A DNA stretch of 64,000 nucleotides from Pukyongia salina (lineage in GTDB: Bacteria > Bacteroidota > Bacteroidia > Flavobacteriales > Flavobacteriaceae), in the NCBI RefSeq assembly GCF_002966125.1, contig NZ_CP027062.1, positions 930,001 to 994,000 of the forward strand. Direction: 5' to 3'. Below, in pieces: positions 8,889 through 16,704 of the stretch (within the stretch, counting starts at the first letter, position 1; every line of letters begins with the position of its first letter). Under the pieces are notes generated by a model that was not told the origin of the DNA, did not search any database, and saw only the letters and a list, made by a program, of their open reading frames with translations. The position numbers and the translations under genes were made by a program.

Positions 8889-9251
8889 ATGTCTGAAGAA
8901 AATAACAAGGACACATTCGACAATGCAAAGGAAAGTGTTGAGAATGCAGCCGATAAAATTGGCGAGGGTGCCAAGGAAGCAGCCGGCGAAATAAAAGAAG
9001 AGTGGAACCAGGTAACTCAGAGTGAGAACAAGAAAATGATTGCGGGTATCCTTGCGATCGTTATTGGGTCTTTAGGTATCCACAAGTTTATCCTGGGATA
9101 TACGCAAGAGGGGATCCTTCAAATTGTAATAACTTTTGTAACCTGTGGTATTGGTGGGATAATTCCATTGATAGAAGGTATTATCTACCTTACAAAGAGT
9201 GACGAAGAGTTCTATCAAACATATCAGGTGAACAAAAAAGGCTGGTTTTAA
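8889..9251 (+). CDS. TM2 domain protein (copy 1)
   Basis: A 120-residue protein. The first 50 residues are a charged amphipathic helix rich in Lys/Glu/Ala (NAADKIGEGAKEAAGEIKEE). A TM2 domain follows from about residue 54: KKMIAGILAIVIGSLGIHKF, then a second membrane helix and IPLIEGIIYLTKSDEEFY. TM2 domains are two-helix membrane hairpins of unknown function. It is 49% or so similar by eye to the next gene, 41 bases downstream, so the pair comes from a tandem duplication. Confidence 0.88.
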   Translation: MSEENNKDTFDNAKESVENAADKIGEGAKEAAGEIKEEWNQVTQSENKKMIAGILAIVIGSLGIHKFILGYTQEGILQIVITFVTCGIGGIIPLIEGIIYLTKSDEEFYQTYQVNKKGWF

Positions 9252-9291
9252 TTTCGTACTTTAGAATACTAACCAAAAAAGATAAATAATT

Positions 9292-9714
9292 ATGTCTGAA
9301 GAAAACAACGAAAACCTCGGGGATGAGCTAGAGGACAAGGCCAACGAATTAAACGAAGAAGCAAAGGATACAGCCGAAGAAATAAAACAAGAGGCTAAAT
9401 CGACAGCTAAAGAATTCAAGGAAGGCTGGACCGAAGCTACCCAAAGTAAAGAGAACAAGAAACTCATCGCGGGTTTACTGGCACTCTTTGTAGGTTATCT
9501 GGGAATACACAAGTTTATACTCGGATATAATAAAGAAGGGATTATCCTACTCGCGGGATTCGTGATCGGCCTAATTACCTATTGCTTTATTATTGGGATT
9601 TTTATCATTATGGCGGTGGCGATAATTCCTTTTATTGAAGGGATCATCTACCTCACCAAAAGTGACGAAGATTTCTACAACACCTATCAGGTAGGAAAGA
9701 AACCCTGGTTCTAG
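9292..9714 (+). CDS. TM2 domain protein (copy 2)
   Basis: A 140-residue paralogue of the preceding gene with the same layout: acidic/basic amphipathic N-terminal helix (ELNEEAKDTAEEIKQEAKST), then the TM2 hairpin starting KKLIAGLLALFVGYLGIHKF and ending EGIIYLTKSDEDFYNTYQVG. The loop between the two membrane helices is longer here and contains an additional hydrophobic run (AGFVIGLITYCFIIGIFIIM). Followed at once by an intrinsic terminator, so the pair forms a closed transcription unit. Confidence 0.88.
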   Translation: MSEENNENLGDELEDKANELNEEAKDTAEEIKQEAKSTAKEFKEGWTEATQSKENKKLIAGLLALFVGYLGIHKFILGYNKEGIILLAGFVIGLITYCFIIGIFIIMAVAIIPFIEGIIYLTKSDEDFYNTYQVGKKPWF

Positions 9715-9728
9715 AAACAACAAAATAG

Positions 9729-9768
9729 AAAAGCTTTTAGCAGGAATTTCTTCTGAAAGCTTTTTTAA
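9729..9768 (+). terminator. Intrinsic terminator after the TM2 pair
   Basis: Arm AAAAGCTTTTAG pairs with CTGAAAGCTTTT (9-bp perfect base plus a wobble and two more pairs) around a 12-base loop, followed by T residues. It isolates the TM2 genes from the arsR operon. Confidence 0.75.
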
Positions 9769-9777
9769 TTGGCTTTA

Positions 9778-9797
9778 ATATCGTAATATTGCGATAT
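9778..9797. promoter_or_regulatory. Palindromic operator upstream of arsR
   Basis: ATATCGTAATATTGCGATAT is a 20-bp inverted repeat with a single mismatched pair (positions 7/14). It lies 14 bases before the ATG of the ArsR-type regulator, the normal position for the autoregulatory operator of this family (imperfect AT-rich dyad). Assignment to this regulator is by position. Confidence 0.7.
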
Positions 9798-9811
9798 ATA
9801 AATTATATTCC

Positions 9812-10135
9812 ATGGGCGTTTCAAAAAGACATTTGCATTCCATACAGGTAAATCAACTGGCAGATCTGGCCAAGGTGTTATCGCACCCGGCCAGAATTTC
9901 AATACTCAATTACATTGGCGATTGCGATGGTTGCCTATGTAAGGATATTTCAGAAAAAATTAGACTCTCACAGCCCACTACCTCCCAGCATCTGCAGGTG
10001 ATAAAGAAATCTGGATTATTGCGTAGCAAATTTGAAGGAAAGGCGCAGTATTATTATATCAACAAGGATAAACTCACTGCACTCAAAGAACTGTTTACCG
10101 AATTTTTTGAAACAACAGAACGAAAATGTTGCTAA
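9812..10135 (+). CDS. arsR: ArsR/SmtB family metalloregulator
   Basis: A 107-residue winged-helix repressor. The HTH is visible as ISEKIRLSQPTTSQHLQVIK, followed by the beta-wing GKAQYYYINKD. Possible metalloid ligands are Cys38, Cys41 and Cys43 in GDCDGCLCKD, near the start of the recognition region as in the Cys-x-Cys type arsenic sensors, and the C-terminal pair Cys106-Cys107. In known relatives, binding of As(III) or Sb(III) releases the DNA. A 20-bp dyad sits just upstream, and an ArsC-domain gene follows in the operon, which supports arsenic as the signal, though another soft metal is possible. Confidence 0.88.
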   Translation: MGVSKRHLHSIQVNQLADLAKVLSHPARISILNYIGDCDGCLCKDISEKIRLSQPTTSQHLQVIKKSGLLRSKFEGKAQYYYINKDKLTALKELFTEFFETTERKCC

Positions 10136-10152
10136 CTCCATAACAGGCACTC

Positions 10153-10647
10153 ATGAAAACACAAGAATTTCTATCGTTATTACAGGCTCATCAGGATAAA
10201 GCACTCATCTTTGAATATAGCCCGGGCAAGCTTGTGGGGGCCAATTATCATATCACCGAAGTGAAGCATGTAATGATAGATTCGATCGACTGTGGAGCGA
10301 ATTCGGATAACTGGAATGAAACAATTATCCAGTTGTGGGAAAGCCCTTTGGAACTTCTAAAAACACAGTATTTATCGGTTAATAAAGCAACAGGCATCCT
10401 CAATAAGGTCGCCGGGATGAGAGCGTTCGATCCTGCTTCTGAAATTAAAATAGAGTACGGAAATAAAAATTTTCATACCACTCAATTGTTTATAGGTGAT
10501 CATAAAATACAAGGCAGTGACCTGGTCATTTCACTTGAAACTACAAAAACAGATTGCAAAGCGAAAGTTGATTGTGGAATTCCGAGTGTGATCACGAAGG
10601 TAGCCTCGGCAATGGGTTGCTGTAATACCAGTAGTGGATGTTGTTAG
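10153..10647 (+). CDS. DUF6428 family protein of the arsenic-type operon
   Basis: A 164-residue cytoplasmic protein. The conserved core is MKTQEFLSLLQAHQDKALIF and YHITEVKHVMIDSIDCGANS, then NETIIQLWESP; this pattern is DUF6428, a family of unknown function regularly located between arsR and arsC genes in Bacteroidota. Cysteines cluster at the C-terminus (CNTSSGCC preceded by MGC), giving a plausible soft-metal-binding tail. Role is inferred from neighbours only. It lies 17 bases after arsR and 3 bases before the fusion gene. Confidence 0.82.
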   Translation: MKTQEFLSLLQAHQDKALIFEYSPGKLVGANYHITEVKHVMIDSIDCGANSDNWNETIIQLWESPLELLKTQYLSVNKATGILNKVAGMRAFDPASEIKIEYGNKNFHTTQLFIGDHKIQGSDLVISLETTKTDCKAKVDCGIPSVITKVASAMGCCNTSSGCC

Positions 10648-10650
10648 ACT

Positions 10651-11553
10651 ATGCAAATTCTACCCCTCCAAAAAGAACATTATCCTCAGGTAGCCCGGAT
10701 CTATAAAGAAGGCCTGGCTACCGGCATTGCCACATTCGAGACCGAGGTCCCGGATTGGGAAACATGGAATAAAAAATTCTTACCTCACGGCCGATTTGTG
10801 ATAGAGGAAAATCATGAGGTCGTAGCATGGTGTGCCTTAAGCCCTACTTCCCCGAGAGCTGTATATAAAGGCGTAGTTGAAAATACTGTGTATGTGGGTG
10901 CAGCCCATCAACGCAAAGGCTACGGTAGAATGTTACTTGAGCACTTAATAGAGTTTTGTGAAACGGAAGGCTACTGGACCTTACAGGCCGCTATTTTCCC
11001 CCAGAACCGGGCAAGTATAAAACTCCATGAGGATTGTGGTTTCAGAGTATTAGGGATTCGAGAAAAGATCGCACAACGCCATGGGGTATGGCATGATAAT
11101 GTGCTTATGGAGCGCCGAAGCAAAAAGGTAAAATTTATAAAGAACGTGCTGGTTCTATGTACTGGAAACAGTTGCAGGAGCCAGATGGCCCATGGATATT
11201 TAAAGGGTATGGCTAAGAAAAAAGCACAAATTTACAGCGCAGGGGTTGAAATTCATGGATTAAATCTGAACGCCGTTTCCATTATGGCCGAGGATGGTGT
11301 AGATATTAGTTCTCACACGTCAAATCACATTGAGGACTATGAAGGTATCAGCTGGGATTTTATAATTACGGTTTGCGACCAGGCGCATGAGAATTGCCCT
11401 ATCATAAAGGCACCGAATGCAGTTAGATTGCATCAAAACTTCAGCGACCCATCCAAAATAACAGGTTCTAACAAAGAAATTCATGCAGCATTTCTTAAGA
11501 CCAGGAATGCGATAAAGGAATATTGTCGTAAGTTTATAGAAACAAACCTATAA
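10651..11553 (+). CDS. Fusion of GNAT acetyltransferase (ArsN-like) and thioredoxin-type arsenate reductase
   Basis: A 300-residue two-domain protein. Residues 1-155 are a GNAT N-acetyltransferase of the phosphinothricin/ArsN1 type (QRKGYGRMLLEHLI acetyl-CoA loop; ASIKLHEDCGFRVLGIREKI). Residues 163-300 are a low-molecular-weight phosphatase-like ArsC: the P-loop CTGNSCR places Cys170 and Arg176, and CDQAHENC gives Cys242 and Cys249. The Cys spacing (72 and 7) equals that of the B. subtilis/pI258 ArsC triad Cys10-Cys82-Cys89, so the reductase half should be active and thioredoxin-coupled. There is no stop or frameshift between the domains. The acetyltransferase may act on an organoarsenical such as arsinothricin (inference). 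Confidence 0.88.
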   Translation: MQILPLQKEHYPQVARIYKEGLATGIATFETEVPDWETWNKKFLPHGRFVIEENHEVVAWCALSPTSPRAVYKGVVENTVYVGAAHQRKGYGRMLLEHLIEFCETEGYWTLQAAIFPQNRASIKLHEDCGFRVLGIREKIAQRHGVWHDNVLMERRSKKVKFIKNVLVLCTGNSCRSQMAHGYLKGMAKKKAQIYSAGVEIHGLNLNAVSIMAEDGVDISSHTSNHIEDYEGISWDFIITVCDQAHENCPIIKAPNAVRLHQNFSDPSKITGSNKEIHAAFLKTRNAIKEYCRKFIETNL

Positions 11554-11557
11554 ACTC

Positions 11558-11920
11558 ATGTCTTTCGCAAGCACTCTGCTCATAGGCTTTATCGCCTTAT
11601 TACATCTTTATATCATGTGGTTTGAAATGTTCGCCTGGACTACCCGGGGCCGAAAGGTTTTTCGCAATTTCCCTAAAGAACTGTTCGAGCCTACTAAACC
11701 TATGGCAGCCAATCAGGGACTTTATAATGGTTTCCTGGCTGCCGGACTAATTTGGAGTTTCTTTATTGAAAATGAACAGTGGCAAACCAACGTAGCCTTA
11801 TTCTTCCTGATCTGTGTAGCGGTTGCCGGAATCTATGGTTCCATCACGGCCAGCCGAAAGATCTTCTTTGTCCAGGCTCTACCAGCACTTATTGCGATTT
11901 CTGCCTTACTGGTGGGATAA
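11558..11920 (+). CDS. DUF1304 family membrane protein
   Basis: A 120-residue protein with four predicted membrane helices (about 4-22, 51-70, 77-95, 100-118) and the family motif HLYIMWFEMFAWTTRG with NQGLYNGFLAAGLIWSF. DUF1304 members are small inner-membrane proteins of unknown function. It starts 4 bases after the GNAT-ArsC gene, so it is the last member of the arsenic-type operon. It is not related to ArsB or Acr3, so calling it an arsenite exporter would be speculation. Confidence 0.85.
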   Translation: MSFASTLLIGFIALLHLYIMWFEMFAWTTRGRKVFRNFPKELFEPTKPMAANQGLYNGFLAAGLIWSFFIENEQWQTNVALFFLICVAVAGIYGSITASRKIFFVQALPALIAISALLVG

Positions 11921-12132
11921 AACTATTACCTGCACACAACGAATTATTTTATAAGCTCCTAATTTTTAGTGAGATAATTTTTCTACCTTTATCTAGCTAA
12001 CTAACTAACCAATGCCAACCTCCGCACTTTTGCTATTATATAATCTATGGCAAAAAATCCACATTCTTTACTTTAATAATTCACTTTCAATTTAATGGAA
12101 AACGGGCGTGGTGTAGTTTTTATTTAACGTAT

Positions 12133-13170
12133 ATGAAACTGCATAAATCTTTTATTCTTGCAATCGTTTTGGGCCTGGCCTCTGTTGTTTGTTGGGAATT
12201 GTATTGGAGATCTCAAGGAATGGTCCCCAATATAGACGACAACAACAATTTGTCTTCCATTCAACGAGCAAAGTTGAAAAATCCTTCAGACGATCAGGTT
12301 GTTTTCATCGGGTCATCAAGGATATTGTTCGATATTCAATTGGATCTGTGGAGAGAACAAACCGGCACCGAACCGGTTATGCTGGCATTTCAAGGTGCTT
12401 CTCCGCTACCTACCTTGCAGGACATTGTTGAAAATACAGATTTTAATGGCACTATGATCGTGGGTGTTACTGAAGGATTGTTTTTTTCAACCACCTTCGA
12501 TAAGGCTCCGCCTATAAGTCGCGCCAAGGAACGTATACAGCACTTTTATGACAGAACCTATGCGCAACGTCTCAACCACCTTTTTTCCATTCCCTTACAA
12601 AAAAACCTGGCCTTTGTGACTGTGGCCGACGAGACCTGGGATTCGGATGTGGATCTTAAAACCTTATTAACACGATTAAGAAAAGGAGAACGGGCAGGCC
12701 CTCTCCCTGCACCCTTCTATCAATTTGAAGACGTCTCCCTTGACAGAAATGTACAGATGTCTGAAAGAACCACAAACGATACGGCTTATGCAAATACGAT
12801 AAAATTGGCCTGGCAGGATATGTTATCAGGTGCTATGCCGCCACCTGATAAAAAAGGAACTACCGAATTCTTCCTGAAATATGCTGAGAAATTTCGTGAA
12901 AGAGGAGGACAAATAATCTTAGTGCGATGCCCTTCAGACGGATGGTTCAAAGAGATCGAAGCCAAGGGTCTCCCACGAACCGAATATTGGGACTCCCTCG
13001 TACTGAGATCGAAATTACCGGCCTATCACTACGCAGATTATCAACAATTCCATGATCTGAACCTCCCGGAATGGTCTCACCTGTCTAAAGAGGACGCCGA
13101 TTTTTTCACCACCGAATTGATAAAGATCCTGAAAAAGGACGGAGTATTAACCCATTCTAAAACCGAATAG
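12133..13170 (+). CDS. SGNH-like membrane-anchored protein paired with an MBOAT
   Basis: A 345-residue protein with one N-terminal membrane anchor (about residues 7-25) and an extracytoplasmic domain. VVFIGSSRILFDI holds Gly60-Ser-Ser-Arg63, resembling block I (GxSR) of the SGNH/AlgX-like proteins that cooperate with MBOAT acyltransferases; a C-terminal YADYQQFHDLNLPEWSHLSK has the D-x-x-H-like block (His near residue 310-316). Relatives carry out or support O-acetylation of exopolysaccharides or cell-wall polymers. The exact substrate cannot be read. The next gene, an MBOAT, starts 2 bases after its stop. Confidence 0.72.
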   Translation: MKLHKSFILAIVLGLASVVCWELYWRSQGMVPNIDDNNNLSSIQRAKLKNPSDDQVVFIGSSRILFDIQLDLWREQTGTEPVMLAFQGASPLPTLQDIVENTDFNGTMIVGVTEGLFFSTTFDKAPPISRAKERIQHFYDRTYAQRLNHLFSIPLQKNLAFVTVADETWDSDVDLKTLLTRLRKGERAGPLPAPFYQFEDVSLDRNVQMSERTTNDTAYANTIKLAWQDMLSGAMPPPDKKGTTEFFLKYAEKFRERGGQIILVRCPSDGWFKEIEAKGLPRTEYWDSLVLRSKLPAYHYADYQQFHDLNLPEWSHLSKEDADFFTTELIKILKKDGVLTHSKTE

Positions 13171-13172
13171 TT

Positions 13173-14588
13173 ATGCTCTTCAATTCTTTAAGTTTTGTGG
13201 TTTTTCTCGTTCTGGTTCTGGCTTTGTATTACTCAAAACTATTTAGCTGGACGGGTAAAAAAAGAATGCTGTTGCTGGCAAGTTACGTGTTTTACGGACT
13301 ATGGAACCCTCCCCTTGTCATACTGCTTTGGATCTCTACAGTGGTAGATTATACCGCCGGAAAGAAACTAGCTGTTCTGGTGGATAAGCGTAAAAGAAAA
13401 TTATGGTTGTTGCTAAGTATGTTCGTGAATCTGGGTTTCCTCGCCTTTTTTAAATATGGCGACTTTCTACTGGAGAATTTTACCGCCTTGCTGAATGCGG
13501 TGGGCGTGGACTACACAGCCAGGCCCATGGATATTATCTTGCCTATGGGAATTTCGTTTTACACTTTCCAGACCATGTCTTATACCATCGATATGTATAA
13601 CCGCCGCCTGGAGCCTGCCCGAACCTTTCTAGATTTTGCGTTGTATGTAACCTTTTTTCCTCAATTGGTGGCAGGACCGATTGTTCGCGCTAAAGAACTT
13701 CTCACCCAATTTTACACCGAAAAGAAAGCTACCGCCAACCAATTTATGTGGGGGCTTTTCTTACTTACCATTGGTTTATTTCAAAAGGTTGTTCTGGCAG
13801 ACACCTTGCTATCCGGTACAGCCGATACAGTTTTTGGAAGCAGGGAAGTACTCTATAGCCTTGATGCCTGGACTGGCACCCTGGCATTTTCGGGGCAGAT
13901 ATTTTTCGATTTTGCCGGGTATTCTACCTGTGCGATCGGGATCGCACTTATGTTAGGGATCACACTTCCTGATAACTTCCGCTACCCTTACGCCGCCATA
14001 GGGTTTTCAGATCTATGGCGCAGGTGGCATATATCACTTTCCACCTGGCTAAGGGATTATTTATACATTCCTTTAGGCGGGAATCGACATGGAATAACGC
14101 GTATGTACGTTGCCTTAATGCTAACCATGTTATTGGGAGGGCTTTGGCACGGAGCTGCCTGGACCTTTGTGGTCTGGGGCGCATTACACGGAATTTACCT
14201 GGTTGTGGAACGACTGCTCAAGGGGATGGTAAAGGTGAAGATCAATGCCTGGAATGGTATTGTTTTGGCCTTTCTAACTTATACCCTTGTGAATATTACC
14301 TGGGTCTTCTTCCGGGCCCGGGAATTTGGCACCGCATGGAATATGATCAAGTCCATGTTCTTCCTAAATGATGAGGGCGCAAAAGTATTATATGAGTTCG
14401 ACATTGCTAAAGTATTGCTAATCATCTCCGGACTATTTATTTGTCATTGGGTAATGCGAAATACTTCAATGAAGGAAGTAGCCCAGAGAACCAATCCCTG
14501 GGTATTTGGTGTATTTTGGGCAATCCTATTCTTTCTTATCGTAATTTCTCAAGGAAGCGGTGAGCAATTCATCTATTTCCAATTCTAA
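13173..14588 (+). CDS. MBOAT family O-acyltransferase (AlgI/DltB-like)
   Basis: A 471-residue polytopic inner-membrane protein with about ten helices. Diagnostic motifs: PMGISFYTFQTMSYTIDMY near 125-145, FFPQLVAGPIVRAKELLTQF near 165, DLWRRWHISLSTWLRDYLYI near 280-300 and LLGGLWHGAAWTFVVWGALH with the presumed catalytic His326. These proteins pass an acyl (usually acetyl) group across the membrane to an extracytoplasmic acceptor, as AlgI does for alginate and DltB for teichoic acids. Together with the upstream SGNH-like partner it forms a two-gene O-acylation module; the acceptor glycan is not in this window. Confidence 0.93.
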   Translation: MLFNSLSFVVFLVLVLALYYSKLFSWTGKKRMLLLASYVFYGLWNPPLVILLWISTVVDYTAGKKLAVLVDKRKRKLWLLLSMFVNLGFLAFFKYGDFLLENFTALLNAVGVDYTARPMDIILPMGISFYTFQTMSYTIDMYNRRLEPARTFLDFALYVTFFPQLVAGPIVRAKELLTQFYTEKKATANQFMWGLFLLTIGLFQKVVLADTLLSGTADTVFGSREVLYSLDAWTGTLAFSGQIFFDFAGYSTCAIGIALMLGITLPDNFRYPYAAIGFSDLWRRWHISLSTWLRDYLYIPLGGNRHGITRMYVALMLTMLLGGLWHGAAWTFVVWGALHGIYLVVERLLKGMVKVKINAWNGIVLAFLTYTLVNITWVFFRAREFGTAWNMIKSMFFLNDEGAKVLYEFDIAKVLLIISGLFICHWVMRNTSMKEVAQRTNPWVFGVFWAILFFLIVISQGSGEQFIYFQF

Positions 14589-14656
14589 TGCTATGGTAAA
14601 TGCTTAAATTTCATCCTAAAATTGGCTATCTTCAAATATTTCAAAATTAAATACGC

Positions 14657-14992
14657 ATGAAACATAAAACACCCAATTGGACCAAACACGAATTACAGAT
14701 CTATATAATGCTCTTAGCTGCACAAATAGACAAAGAGATAGACGAGGAAGAATTGAGCATGATCAGATCTAAAACAGACGAGGAAACCTTCGAGAAAATG
14801 TACGGCGAATTTAAAAAGGACAGCAATAAAAAACGTCTGGCAAAAATAAGGGGAGGAATAGATCAACACGAATATTCGCATATGGAACTTGTAGAATTTC
14901 GAAAGGAGATTAGTGAGATATTCCTGGCAGATAATAAATTTAAACCCAGAGAACAACACCTGGACCGAATCCTGGACAATATACTATACTAG
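14657..14992 (+). CDS. Small TerB-like helical protein
   Basis: A 111-residue, all-helical, highly charged soluble protein without signal or membrane segment. The pattern QIYIMLLAAQIDKEIDEEEL and EISEIFLADNKFKPREQHLD recalls the TerB fold, in which acidic residues follow a helix of the form LxxAxADGxxxxxE; here the motif is ADNKFKPRE. A second, more typical TerB protein is at 28285-28710. The function is unknown and the family call is tentative. Confidence 0.6.
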   Translation: MKHKTPNWTKHELQIYIMLLAAQIDKEIDEEELSMIRSKTDEETFEKMYGEFKKDSNKKRLAKIRGGIDQHEYSHMELVEFRKEISEIFLADNKFKPREQHLDRILDNILY

Positions 14993-15088
14993 AATTCCTG
15001 CCTTTTTCTCTTTGGTTTAAACTGAATTAAATGCTAATTCCGCCCTTTCGGAAAAGTTGATATTTCATCCATAATCTGTGCAACAACA

Positions 15089-15835
15089 ATGATTAAGTTC
15101 TTCAGAAAAATCCGCCAAAGTTTACTCTCCGAAAACAAATTGAGTAAATACCTGCTCTACGCCATTGGGGAAATAGTTCTGGTCGTTGTGGGTATACTCT
15201 TGGCATTACAACTCAACACATGGAATGCCGAACGAATTCAGAAACAAGAGATAAATTCCACATACGAGCGAATGCTTGAAGAGATTAGAGAAACCAAATT
15301 ATTGGCGAACAATAAGATTCGCGCTATAGACTCTGTCGTTAAAAGTAAAAACATAAGGACTTTGCACCTTATGAATATGCAGAATAAGGATTCGTTGGCC
15401 GATATCTATAATTCGATCGAAGGGCTCACACAAGTAATAAGTGTTGTTTTCGACATGCCCACTACAAGTGAATTCCTAAACGACAAAAATATTTCATTAT
15501 TAAAGAATATTCGCCTTAAAACCCTGCTATTGCGTACCAAACAAAGTTTAAAATTTGCCGAGGTGATCGAAAACTACTCCTTGACTCAGCTCAATACGAT
15601 CATTGAACCTTTTGTAATGAAAAACCTAAATTACGCCAAAATGACTCACGGAAGGGATATGGTTGAAATTAATTCTCCAACAGATTTTTCGGTGTTTACA
15701 AATAACCTTGAGCTGGAAAATCTAATCAATATGAAGATAGAAACAGACAACACCAAACTGGACTTTCTTTTAAATTTTGATAAAATTCTTGAAGCCACTG
15801 CCAATGAGATCGAATCTGAATTAAATTCGGGCTAG
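15089..15835 (+). CDS. DUF6090 family membrane protein
   Basis: A 248-residue protein with the full DUF6090 N-terminal signature: MIKFFRKIRQSLLSENKLSK then YLLYAIGEIVLVVVGILLAL and QLNTWNAER. One membrane helix (about 25-44) is followed by a long helical domain of unknown function. Many flavobacterial genomes have dozens of paralogues. The stop codon overlaps the GTG of a 38-residue membrane peptide reading frame (TAGTG), so the two may be translationally coupled. Confidence 0.88.
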   Translation: MIKFFRKIRQSLLSENKLSKYLLYAIGEIVLVVVGILLALQLNTWNAERIQKQEINSTYERMLEEIRETKLLANNKIRAIDSVVKSKNIRTLHLMNMQNKDSLADIYNSIEGLTQVISVVFDMPTTSEFLNDKNISLLKNIRLKTLLLRTKQSLKFAEVIENYSLTQLNTIIEPFVMKNLNYAKMTHGRDMVEINSPTDFSVFTNNLELENLINMKIETDNTKLDFLLNFDKILEATANEIESELNSG

Positions 15836-15951
15836 TGAGTGCGATCGATATCATAACTATAATTGTTGTAATTCTATTCGCCCGCCTGGGAATCCGCCTC
15901 TTATTCCGTTATATAAAGATGAAAAGACAAAAGGATCGCAATAAAAAATAA
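15835..15951 (+). CDS. Predicted 38-residue membrane peptide
   Basis: GTG at 15835 overlaps the last base of the DUF6090 stop and opens 38 codons ending with TAA at 15949-15951. The peptide has one hydrophobic stretch (IDIITIIVVILFARLGIRLL) followed by a strongly basic tail (RYIKMKRQKDRNKK), the usual look of a small inner-membrane protein with positive-inside orientation. The intrinsic terminator begins at the stop codon, so this frame fills the space between the DUF6090 gene and the terminator. No homologue is recognised; it might be chance, but position and composition favour a real small gene. Confidence 0.5.
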   Translation: MSAIDIITIIVVILFARLGIRLLFRYIKMKRQKDRNKK

Positions 15952-15983
15952 AAAGCCTTCCCGTAATGGAAGGCTTTTTTTTA
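15951..15983. terminator. Bidirectional intrinsic terminator
   Basis: AAAAGCCTTCC (15951-15961) pairs with GGAAGGCTTTT (15968-15978) around a 6-base loop and continues into TTTT. The A-run on the other side makes it work in both directions, ending the plus-strand DUF6090 unit and the minus-strand lipoprotein gene. Confidence 0.9.
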
Positions 15984-16003
15984 ATACAGTTTGTAAATTA
16001 CTG

Positions 16004-16543
16004 CTATTCCATTTTCTCACCCTGGCCATGCAAATACATCATCAGCCCGGTGAAGTCTCCAAACACTTGCTGTCTTACGATCTTCCCATCCGGGTTGAAG
16101 TCGAAGGACTCGTATAGCTGTATGGTTGCACTACGGGCTTCTGTAGAGTCTGTCGCTGGTAGGGTAACTTCCCACAGCGGGTAATGCCTCACCGAACCAT
16201 CCGGCTGGGTTCCACCTCTTTCTACTCCTGGTAACAAAGAGGCTTCACTTACCATTCGGAAATCGTAATCTGCCCACATCTGTTTATCGAAAGCCTTCAT
16301 CTCTTCAAGCGACAAGGAATCTTTTTTCGCACCAAATGCGGTGTCGTACATATAGAAATCGTCTGCATACATCGAATAATCCAGGTTTTCTTCCTGCCAG
16401 CCTTTTAAATTGGCCATAACGGTTTCAGAATTTGCCTTGAAAGCAGCGGCAACTGCAGCGGCATGATCATGATCCCCGTCGTGTTCGTTCTTGCAAGAAC
16501 CAAACATCAGGATAAGGGATAATAGGGAAAGTAAGATCTTCAT
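16004..16543 (-). CDS. NTF2-like lipoprotein
   Basis: A 179-residue protein with a lipoprotein signal peptide (MKILLSLLSLILMFGSC, lipid-modified Cys17) followed by a His/Asp-rich linker (EHDGDHDHAAAV) and a domain of about 140 residues with the alpha+beta pattern of SnoaL/NTF2-like proteins (YADDFYMYDTAFGAKKDSLS; TIQLYESFDFNPDGKIVRQQ). In flavobacteria such lipoproteins are annotated as NTF2-like; no enzymatic function is proven. The His-rich linker could bind metal, which is inference. Confidence 0.75.
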   Translation of the reverse strand: MKILLSLLSLILMFGSCKNEHDGDHDHAAAVAAAFKANSETVMANLKGWQEENLDYSMYADDFYMYDTAFGAKKDSLSLEEMKAFDKQMWADYDFRMVSEASLLPGVERGGTQPDGSVRHYPLWEVTLPATDSTEARSATIQLYESFDFNPDGKIVRQQVFGDFTGLMMYLHGQGEKME

Positions 16544-16704
16544 AATTGGAATTTTAGATTGTTAATTATTTGAAAGTTAATAAATTATAACTCAAATTAA
16601 TTCATTTCATTAACAATTACGATATAATTCCGTTTGCTGCTGTTAAACTGTAGAAAAGCCTTACATTTTTTCGTACCTTTTTGTGAAATTAATACCGTTT
16701 TGTA

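Noticed and set aside
11993-12012. Tandem CTAA repeat (TAGCTAACTAACTAACC)
   Set aside because: Only about four copies of a 4-base unit, within a short spacer, with no associated structure.
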